Assembly (NCBI GenBank): GCA_029007415.1
Contig: JAQXHT010000056.1
Coordinates: 1 to 11,527 of the forward strand
Direction: 5' to 3'
DNA: 11,527 bases
Source: a bacterium
GTDB taxonomy: Bacteria > Bacillota_I > Bacilli_A > RF39 > UBA660
Both the position numbers and the translations under genes were made by a program. The notes under the pieces are model-generated. The model did no database searches and was not told the DNA's origin. It saw only the letters and a program-made list of their open reading frames with translations. How positions within the stretch are numbered: position 1 is the stretch's first letter; each line of letters opens with the position of its first letter. This document shows, in pieces, positions 6,371 to 11,527 of the stretch.

Positions 6371-6376
6371 ATTATA
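6371..6376 (-). promoter_or_regulatory. possible -10 box before the ADP-ribosyltransferase-like gene
   Basis: Perfect minus-strand TATAAT, 18 bases before the GTG, in the 44-base gap after the sigma-factor gene. No good -35 is visible. Read-through from the sigma gene is the alternative. Confidence 0.35.
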
Positions 6377-6396
6377 AACAGAAAAGAAGATAATTT

Positions 6397-7065
6397 CTAT
6401 CTCCTTTTAACTAATCTTTTATACGATTCATCATTTTTTTCTAACTTTTCTTTAATGATTGGTAAAGTTTTCTTTGCTATTTTAGAAACATTTTGATAAG
6501 TCATACCTAGTTTTTTTCCTACTTCCATCAAAGTATGTTCTTCACCATCATTAAATCCGTATAATTCTTTTATTACTCTTTTTTTCTTTTCTGGTAATGA
6601 TTCAACAATATCGCGTACTAACTGATATTCTTCTTGTCTTAAAATAATGTCTTCTACAGTTGATTCATCTTTTAATGTATCAATATACTCAAGGCTTTCT
6701 TCATCTTGGTTTTTAGACCTAACTATTGTTTCTAAATGAAGTACATCAATATGTTTTTTCTCCTTATCCATATATTTAATGACGGTATTATCAATTGCTT
6801 TATAAGCATAGCAAGAAAATGGTACATCTTTGTTCACATCATAATGACAAACACTCTTAACTAGTCCTTCATAACCTGCTGATATTAATTCTTCTATATC
6901 GTAAGGTGTATTAATAAATTTGTTATAAACTCTTTTCGTTGCCAAACGCATATTGTGTGCAATAAGTTTTTCTTTCATAGGAGAATCATTTAATAAACGA
7001 TAACTAGTAAAATATATTTTTTGTTCTTCCTTTTCTAATGGTTGTGGTAATTCCCTGTTTTCCAT
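6397..7065 (-). CDS. sigma-70 family RNA polymerase sigma factor
   Basis: 222 residues. Region 2 spans about 33-101: H-N-M-R-L-A-T, D-I-E-E-L-I-S-A-G-Y-E-G-L and F-S-C-Y-A-Y-K-A-I. This is the core-binding and -10 recognition block in the style of group 3 sporulation or general-stress sigmas. A linker rich in Asp and Glu (about 102-145) replaces a clear region 3. Region 4 (about 146-206) has the -35-binding helix-turn-helix T-L-M-E-V-G-K-K-L-G-M-T-Y-Q-N-V-S-K-I. A G5 ribosome site at 7073-7077, 7 bases before the ATG, supports the start. No anti-sigma gene is adjacent. Which regulon it serves cannot be told from the window; sporulation-type descent is an inference from region 2. Confidence 0.88.
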   Translation of the reverse strand: MENRELPQPLEKEEQKIYFTSYRLLNDSPMKEKLIAHNMRLATKRVYNKFINTPYDIEELISAGYEGLVKSVCHYDVNKDVPFSCYAYKAIDNTVIKYMDKEKKHIDVLHLETIVRSKNQDEESLEYIDTLKDESTVEDIILRQEEYQLVRDIVESLPEKKKRVIKELYGFNDGEEHTLMEVGKKLGMTYQNVSKIAKKTLPIIKEKLEKNDESYKRLVKRR

Positions 7066-7093
7066 TCATAATCCCCCTTTTCAAACAGGATAT

Positions 7094-7122
7094 ATTTTAT
7101 CATATTTTCTGCTTTTTTTCAA
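7094..7122 (-). promoter_or_regulatory. promoter of the sigma-factor gene
   Basis: Minus-strand TTGAAA (7117-7122), 17-base spacer and TAAAAT (7094-7099) preceded by TGA, an extended -10. Initiation near 7087 leaves about 22 bases of leader. It is a clean housekeeping-type promoter, so the sigma factor appears to be transcribed by the primary holoenzyme. Confidence 0.75.
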
Positions 7123-7164
7123 TCATATCTTGTGGAAGCGATGAACCTTATCAAACTAAAGACA

Positions 7165-7170
7165 TATAAT
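7165..7170 (+). promoter_or_regulatory. -10 box of the substrate-binding protein gene
   Basis: Perfect TATAAT, 26 bases before the TTG start; a -35 is not obvious. The 131-base divergent region also carries the sigma promoter on the other strand. No TPP-riboswitch core (CTGAGA with ACC-CTTGAACCTGATC) is seen, although related binding proteins for thiamine precursors are often controlled by one. Confidence 0.5.
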
Positions 7171-7196
7171 ACTTTGAACTGAAAGGAGGATTTAGT

Positions 7197-7832
7197 TTGA
7201 AAAAGAAAATCATATATATAGGTGCAGTTGTAGTTATTTTTGTCTTAGCTTGTTCTGTTTTATTTAACTTTAATAGAAAAACTAAGAAAGAAGAAAAATT
7301 AACTGATGTCACTCTTGCTGAAGTTACACATTCTATCTTTTATGCGCCAATGTATGTTGCAATTGAAAAAGGTTATTTTAAAGATAATGGTATAAACTTA
7401 GACTTAATTTTAACACCAGGTGCTGATAAAGTTAGTGCAGCTGTTTTATCAGGTGATGCTGATATTGGTTTTGCTGGTAGTGAAACAACTATTTATGTTT
7501 ATAATGGTGGTGAAAAAGACTATCTAAAAACCTTTGCTCAGTTAACCCAAAAAGACGGTTCGTTTATTGTTTCTAGAAAGAAAATTGATAACTTTACTCT
7601 TGATGATTTAAAAGGAAAAGATGTTATTGGTGGTCGTGTTGGTGGAATGCCTGAAATGACCTTTGAATGGGCTTTAAAAGAACATAATATTAATCCTAAG
7701 ACAGATTTAAACATTGATACATCTATCGCCTTTGCTGCTATGAGTTCAGCTTTTATTGGAGGACAAGGTGATTTTGTTACACTATTTGATGATAATGTTA
7801 GTAAAAGAAAGTTAAAAAAAAGTTTTCACTAG
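7197..7832 (+). pseudogene. NMT1/THI5-like ABC substrate-binding lipoprotein, 3'-truncated
   Basis: 211 residues against about 330 for the family. The start is TTG, supported by GGAGG at 7185-7189 with a 7-base spacer. The N terminus is a lipoprotein signal (hydrophobic, ending F-V-L-A-C at residue 19). The first lobe is well preserved: F-Y-A-P-M-Y-V-A-I-E-K-G-Y-F, S-G-D-A-D-I-G-F-A-G-S-E and K-G-K-D-V-I-G-G-R-V-G-G-M-P. These proteins capture small molecules such as thiamine precursors or sulfonates for ABC import. After G-G-Q-G-D-F-V-T-L-F (about residue 195) the family pattern is lost, and the last residues are Lys-rich and end inside the neighbour's terminator. About 120 residues of the second lobe are missing. 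No permease or ATPase gene is nearby. The product is probably non-functional. Confidence 0.75.
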
Positions 7833-7838
7833 AAACTT
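7812..7838 (-). terminator. terminator of the wall peptidase gene
   Basis: Minus-strand stem AAGTTT (7833-7838) and AAACTT (7820-7825) with a 7-base loop, followed by a T8 run (7814-7821, partly shared with the stem), ten bases after the peptidase stop codon. The 3' codons of the truncated binding-protein gene overlap it. Confidence 0.6.
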
Positions 7839-7847
7839 AGCAAAAAC

Positions 7848-9713
7848 TTATTTTAAATGAAATGTTACAACTTTACTATTACTGTAGTAATCATTATCTT
7901 GGAAATGCCACCATTCTGATTCTAGTGGACTAAATCCTTGTGATAACATGATACTTCTTAATTTATTAGCAACAGAGTTATTATATTTTACAATTGAAGT
8001 CGTATCTAAAGTATCATAAGCAGTTTGAGCTTTTAATTCCTGATTTTTACTATTAGTAATAGCAATATCAAGAGCTACTCCTTTATTATGAGCAGAAACA
8101 TTACTTGCTAAGAACCAAGATGGTCCCCAATAGTTTCCTTCTTTATCATAGTCAATAGCATTTTTAACTTTAGAATTAGAGTTATATAATTTTCTAAAAT
8201 TACTATTTGAAGAAACTGTTACATCATGTGGGCGATAAGCATCATATACTTTTAAATTATATCCTTCTTTTTTAGCTTTATTATAAGCACTTTGTAATTT
8301 CTTTGCTGTTGGATATAAAAGTGGTGCATAGTAAGTTTCCTTACCAATTTTAGAGTTATATTTCTTTGTAATACCATATAAATTCTTTCCCGTAATACCA
8401 GGAATAGCAGTATTAGCAGACTTAGCAGTTGATGATGAAGCACTAGTTATTTCATATAACATATCAGGAATAACATCTGGTAAATTAATTAGTAAAAAGT
8501 CTGAATATACATAACCAGTGATATTATTATATTTAATTTTTATATACTTAGTTGATGAATTATCACTAGATAAAATCTTTACTTTACCACCAGTTGGTAT
8601 TGTTCCTAATAAACTACTATTTTGATTAGCTGCTTTTCTTATATTAACACTTTGATTAGCCCAAGCAGTTGCTCCATATAAAGTAGCACTGAAGTTACCA
8701 ATCTTTGCTTGAGCAACGCCATTTTTATCGAAATAAATATAATCTACATAACTATCTGTTACTTTATTACCATTTTTATAAAAGTACTTTTTACCATTTA
8801 CTGTATACCAACCATTCTTTACACTAGGTGTTGTAGTAGTATCATTTTTAGTATCTGTTTTGTCATTATCTGTTGCTTGATTATTATCGGTTGTAGTAGA
8901 GTTACTATCACTTGGTTTTGTTGTTGTATTACTAGAATTACTTTTATCACTAGTATCAGTGTTTTGACTATCATCATTTGATGTTGATGAATTATTATTA
9001 GATGCGTTATTATTTGTATCATTCGTTGTAGAATTAGTAACTACTAACTCAATAATCTTAGATGAATCATCATTAACATTAACTTCTAGATAAGTACTTC
9101 CCTTCTTTAAAGCTTTAATTGTTCCAGTACTTGTAACAGTTGCTACTGACTTATCAAATGACTTATAATTGACTTTTAAATTTTTAGTATCAGAAGTAAC
9201 AACTATCTTAGCTGTTTCACCAACATTCAATGTTTTCTTATCAAAGTTTAGTGAAAATTCTACTTCTTTATCAGTATCAGTTTTTGATGTTGAAGTATCT
9301 TTTTTAGTTTCTTCTGTTTTAATTGTTTCCTTCTGATTATTTGTACTATTACTACTATTTGTTTCATTACTTGTTACTGTTTTAGCTGTACTATTTGTAG
9401 TAGTATTACTCTTAGTAGTTGTTGATGAATTTGTTCCATTATATTTAGTTATACTTTTACTGGTCGTATTATTTGTTGTAGATGAAGTATTATCTGTTGT
9501 TGATTCTTTAGTTTCTTCTTTCTTAGTATCACTTGTCTTAGAATCTTCTTTAGTAGTATCTGCTTCATCATGATTAATTACATTAGTTAAATCTGTTTTG
9601 TTATTTAATTTACTAGTTGTATTATTCTTTATTACAATTACAAACAAAAATGCTACACCGACTAGAAATAAAATAGCAATAAATCTAATTAAATATCGCA
9701 CATAATTATCCAT
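7848..9713 (-). CDS. membrane-anchored modular wall protein with M15/VanX-like peptidase domain
   Basis: 621 residues. A cytoplasmic start and membrane helix (about 8-28) are followed by a Thr/Ser/Asn/Lys-rich linker (30-150), a Big2-type immunoglobulin-like domain (about 151-226) and a second Ser/Thr/Asn/Asp linker (227-298). Next come two Gly/aromatic wall-binding-like units (N-G-W-Y-T-V-N-G-K-K-Y-F-Y, Y-I-Y-F-D-K-N-G; 299-336), an SH3b domain (about 350-408) and the C-terminal peptidase. The peptidase has Y-D-A-Y-R-P (490-495), the zinc motif S-x-H-x-x-G-x-A-x-D (H542, D549) and E-S-E-W-W-H with catalytic E600 and zinc ligand H603. This is the M15 D-Ala-D-Ala dipeptidase/carboxypeptidase pattern, nearest to the VanX side. 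It should trim peptidoglycan stem peptides outside the membrane. G5 at 9721-9725 supports the start. Housekeeping wall turnover is likelier than vancomycin resistance, as no vanHA or VanRS genes are present. Confidence 0.88.
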   Translation of the reverse strand: MDNYVRYLIRFIAILFLVGVAFLFVIVIKNNTTSKLNNKTDLTNVINHDEADTTKEDSKTSDTKKEETKESTTDNTSSTTNNTTSKSITKYNGTNSSTTTKSNTTTNSTAKTVTSNETNSSNSTNNQKETIKTEETKKDTSTSKTDTDKEVEFSLNFDKKTLNVGETAKIVVTSDTKNLKVNYKSFDKSVATVTSTGTIKALKKGSTYLEVNVNDDSSKIIELVVTNSTTNDTNNNASNNNSSTSNDDSQNTDTSDKSNSSNTTTKPSDSNSTTTDNNQATDNDKTDTKNDTTTTPSVKNGWYTVNGKKYFYKNGNKVTDSYVDYIYFDKNGVAQAKIGNFSATLYGATAWANQSVNIRKAANQNSSLLGTIPTGGKVKILSSDNSSTKYIKIKYNNITGYVYSDFLLINLPDVIPDMLYEITSASSSTAKSANTAIPGITGKNLYGITKKYNSKIGKETYYAPLLYPTAKKLQSAYNKAKKEGYNLKVYDAYRPHDVTVSSNSNFRKLYNSNSKVKNAIDYDKEGNYWGPSWFLASNVSAHNKGVALDIAITNSKNQELKAQTAYDTLDTTSIVKYNNSVANKLRSIMLSQGFSPLESEWWHFQDNDYYSNSKVVTFHLK

Positions 9714-9739
9714 AATATATCCCCCTCATTTGTTGACTT

Positions 9740-9768
9740 ATTATACTACTTTTTTTTTAAAAAATCAA
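9740..9768 (-). promoter_or_regulatory. promoter of the wall peptidase gene
   Basis: Minus-strand TTGATT (9763-9768), 17-base spacer and perfect TATAAT (9740-9745). The -35 overlaps the last two codons of the recombinase gene. Confidence 0.7.
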
Positions 9769-11363
9769 TCAAAATGATGAGTAACTAGGTAGATTAACTG
9801 TTTTTTATCCCTTATAAACTCTTTTTCTATTGTATATTCATCTAAATCACTTATTTTTTTTAGATATATATCAAGCTTTATACTATTATTAGTACTTGTA
9901 ACGGTTATTCTTTTTAATAATTCATTAATTATCTTCTCTTGTATTTCTTTACTATTTATTAATCTTTTTAATTCGTTATTAATTTCTTCTAAATTAATAT
10001 TTACTTCTTCTTTTTTATTAATATTTATTAGTTCTTTATTATTATTTATCATTTCTGTTAATTCTGATTTAGTAATAACATTATCCAAATATAGTTTTAA
10101 AAGTTTATTATTCTTTTCTTTGAGACTTTCTAATTTTTCTTTTCTACTTTTATTAACTGAATTTCTTTTATTAATCTCTTTATATTTAGTCATTAATAAA
10201 GAAACTACATCTTCACAAATATTTAACCTTTCTAATAAATCATTAAAAATATTATTTAATTCACTTTCCCTAAGACTTAATGTTAAACAACTATTTCTTC
10301 CTTCTTTTAAATGTTTAGAACAAATCCAAGTTGCATCTTTTTTATCTTGTTTAAAATATCTTCGATAAAATAAACTATTATCATTTAAACAATATATCTT
10401 CCCACTATATAGATAAAGTTTTTTGTTACTATTTTTTCTTCTATAATTATTTTTTCTTTCTTCTAATCTCTTATTAGCTAAGTTCCATAACTCGTCATTT
10501 ATTATAGGAGGAATATTTATTTTATCAGCACTAATCACCCATTTAGACTTATCCAAATATTCAATTCTTTTACTCATATAATCAACTACTCTTGTTTTTC
10601 TACCACAGTAGTAACCTTTATATTTTGGATTTTCAATCATTCTTGATAATGATGATACTGTAAAGTTATAACCTAAACTAGTTTTAATGTTTCTATCTGT
10701 TAAATACTTTGCTATTTTCGTTAAAGATAATTTATCTATTGTATATAACTTATATATTTGTTCTACAATTATGGCTTCTTCTTGATTAATTACCAATTTA
10801 TTTGTTTTTTTATCTTTATAATAACCATACAAAGAATTATTGCCTAATATTTTTTTCTTTTCAATCGCTCGTTGCATGCCAAATCTTACTCTTTCTGATA
10901 AACGTCTTACTTCATCTTGAGCAAGAGATGCCATTATAGTAAGTCTTAATTCAGCATCTGGTAGTAAGGTATTAATATTATCATTAAGAAAAAAAACAGC
11001 AACACCATTTTCTAGTAATTCCCGTGTATATTTAATACTATCTAAAGTATTTCTTGAAAATCTTGATATTTCTTTTGTTAAGATAAGGTCAAATTTATCA
11101 TTTTTAGCATCAAATATCATCTTCATAAATTGTTCTCTTTTTAAGTCATTAGTACCTGTTATACCATCATCTATATAACTAGTTATATAAATCCATTTAG
11201 GATTTTTTTTGATATAGTTTTTAAAGTATTCAAGTTGATTATTTAAAGAATTTTTTTGTTCTAAATGGTCAGTAGAAACTCTAGCATAGATTACTACTCG
11301 TAGTGAAATATCAGAAAGACTGCTACCATTTTGAAGTTTACTTCTAATAGTAAATAGTTCTAT
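9765..11363 (-). CDS. large serine recombinase, expected start codon is ATA
   Basis: The intact frame runs from a TGA at 11370-11372 to a TGA at 9765-9767. With the ATA at 11361-11363 as codon 1 it has 532 residues, a normal length. The resolvase domain starts I-Y-A-R-V-S-T-D (catalytic Ser at codon 30) and includes K-E-I-S-R-F-S-R-N and S-L-A-Q-D-E-V-R-R-L-S-E-R. A recombinase domain follows, then a zinc-ribbon-like part (I-Y-C-L-N-D, W-I-C-S-K-H, N-S-C) and a long coiled coil, as in phage and integrative-element integrases. AGGTGAG at 11369-11375 lies 5 bases before the ATA. No ATG, GTG or TTG occurs in frame until codon 80 (11124-11126), and a protein begun there would lack the catalytic Ser. 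It is either a start-lost pseudogene or uses a rare ATA start. In the zinc ribbon, the second ligand of the first pair (usually C or H) is Asp. Confidence 0.8.
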   Translation of the reverse strand: MELFTIRSKLQNGSSLSDISLRVVIYARVSTDHLEQKNSLNNQLEYFKNYIKKNPKWIYITSYIDDGITGTNDLKREQFMKMIFDAKNDKFDLILTKEISRFSRNTLDSIKYTRELLENGVAVFFLNDNINTLLPDAELRLTIMASLAQDEVRRLSERVRFGMQRAIEKKKILGNNSLYGYYKDKKTNKLVINQEEAIIVEQIYKLYTIDKLSLTKIAKYLTDRNIKTSLGYNFTVSSLSRMIENPKYKGYYCGRKTRVVDYMSKRIEYLDKSKWVISADKINIPPIINDELWNLANKRLEERKNNYRRKNSNKKLYLYSGKIYCLNDNSLFYRRYFKQDKKDATWICSKHLKEGRNSCLTLSLRESELNNIFNDLLERLNICEDVVSLLMTKYKEINKRNSVNKSRKEKLESLKEKNNKLLKLYLDNVITKSELTEMINNNKELININKKEEVNINLEEINNELKRLINSKEIQEKIINELLKRITVTSTNNSIKLDIYLKKISDLDEYTIEKEFIRDKKQLIYLVTHHFD

Positions 11364-11368
11364 AAAAA

Positions 11369-11375
11369 CTCACCT
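11369..11375 (-). promoter_or_regulatory. ribosome binding site of the recombinase, overlapping the upstream stop codon
   Basis: Minus-strand AGGTGAG. The TGA inside it (11370-11372) ends the 39-residue ORF, and five T residues separate it from the ATA. It places initiation exactly at the ATA and fits termination-coupled restart. Confidence 0.6.
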
Positions 11376-11489
11376 ACTTTTAAGTAATTCTTTTTCTACT
11401 TCTTGATACATTTTATATGTTATTTTTTCTTCTTGATACAACTTTCTATTAGCAATAATTGCTATTTTGATTATTAAATCATTATTCAT
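11370..11489 (-). CDS. 39-residue SHOCT-like small protein ahead of the recombinase
   Basis: ATG at 11487-11489 to TGA at 11370-11372. The protein is charged and helical, with a pattern L-Y-Q-E-E-K-I-T-Y-K-M-Y-Q-E-V-E-K-E-L-L that resembles the short C-terminal SHOCT motif (L..L....IT..E+...K..LL). No Shine-Dalgarno site is visible; the -10-like TATAAT at 11495-11500 would start transcription at about the ATG, making it leaderless. Its stop lies inside the recombinase ribosome site, so it may be a coupling leader or a partner peptide. Being short, it could be a chance frame, but the length to the stop, the spacing and the SHOCT-like pattern favour a real gene. Confidence 0.6.
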   Translation of the reverse strand: MNNDLIIKIAIIANRKLYQEEKITYKMYQEVEKELLKSR

Positions 11490-11494
11490 AATTA

Positions 11495-11500
11495 ATTATA
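11495..11500 (-). promoter_or_regulatory. -10 box for the small ORF and recombinase
   Basis: Perfect minus-strand TATAAT five bases before the small ORF's ATG; no -35 match in the few bases left of the window. Initiation would fall at about the ATG, implying a leaderless transcript. Confidence 0.35.
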
Positions 11501-11502
11501 TG

Positions 11503-11527
11503 AAAAAAGATGAGAAAATTTCTCATC
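11503..11527 (-). terminator. Rho-independent terminator of a gene beyond the right edge
   Basis: Minus-strand GATGAGAA, a 3-base loop and TTCTCATC, followed by T6 (11503-11508). It touches the window edge, so the stem may be longer. It ends a minus-strand gene upstream of the recombinase pair and separates that pair from it. Confidence 0.75.

Noticed and set aside
6380..6410. Terminator after the sigma-factor gene
   Set aside because: Only a five-base stem with a poor T-run; not convincing, so read-through into the next gene is possible.
7123..7196. TPP riboswitch before the substrate-binding protein
   Set aside because: The region is too short and the conserved core sequences are absent.
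8820..9010. CRISPR array or tandem repeat in the repetitive stretch
   Set aside because: The repetition is irregular low-complexity Thr/Ser/Asn/Asp coding sequence without fixed-length repeats or spacers.
8709..9022. Open frames on both strands in the middle of the wall peptidase gene
   Set aside because: They are shadows of the repetitive Thr/Ser/Asn linker codons and encode only implausible Ile/Thr/Cys- or Ile/Gln-rich strings.
7848..9713. Vancomycin-resistance gene vanX or vanY
   Set aside because: The peptidase motif is shared, but no vanHA ligase genes or VanRS regulators are present, and the modular wall-binding architecture fits general peptidoglycan turnover.
9765..11126. Recombinase taken to start at the ATG at 11124-11126
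   Set aside because: That protein would lack about 80 residues including the catalytic serine, although those residues are encoded intact upstream.
11371..11373. GTG as the recombinase start
   Set aside because: It is out of frame with the recombinase and reaches a stop within nine codons.

Overview
The window is very AT-rich and encodes proteins full of Lys, Asn and Ile. Shine-Dalgarno sites are of the GGAGG type, terminators are of the hairpin plus T-run type, and FtsY-YlxM and sporulation-class sigma-factor genes are present. This points to a low-GC Firmicute, probably an uncultured gut Bacilli or Erysipelotrichia-like lineage (inference). TGG encodes Trp and TGA ends several genes, so the standard bacterial code applies and this is not a TGA=Trp mollicute.

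Layout, left to right. (1) Bases 1-2094, plus strand: the end of a LemA gene, a DUF2207-type membrane protein without its usual ectodomain, and a zinc-ribbon membrane protein, closed by a shared bidirectional terminator. (2) 2120-3418, minus: a DUF2628 membrane protein with an Asn/Ser/Gln-rich tail. (3) 3533-3607, minus: tRNA-Gly(GCC), whose promoter is interleaved with the terminator of the next operon. (4) 3662-5257, minus: ftsY, a small membrane protein and ylxM as a tightly packed operon; ffh does not follow. (5) 5313-7065, minus: a small XRE regulator, an ADP-ribosyltransferase-like gene broken by two in-frame TAA codons, and a sigma-70 family factor with its own promoter. (6) 7197-7832, plus: a 3'-truncated NMT1/THI5-like substrate-binding lipoprotein gene, divergent from the sigma gene. 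(7) 7848-9713, minus: a large membrane-anchored wall enzyme with Big2, wall-binding, SH3b and M15/VanX-like peptidase modules. (8) 9765-11489, minus: a 39-residue SHOCT-like ORF followed by a large serine recombinase whose expected start codon is ATA.

Housekeeping blocks (LemA/DUF2207, SRP receptor, tRNA) look intact. The accessory genes between about 5.3 and 11.5 kb carry several lesions: two nonsense codons in the ADP-ribosyltransferase gene, a lost 3' end in the binding-protein gene and a lost or non-canonical start in the recombinase. The best candidate for an overlooked system is the ADP-ribosyltransferase locus. Its catalytic Q-x-E segment lies in what looks like an intergenic gap, and an intact XRE regulator with its own promoter sits directly downstream.

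No gene-free stretch exceeds 300 bases once the hidden 3' part of the ADP-ribosyltransferase gene is counted. No CRISPR array, rRNA gene or insertion-sequence terminal repeat was seen.
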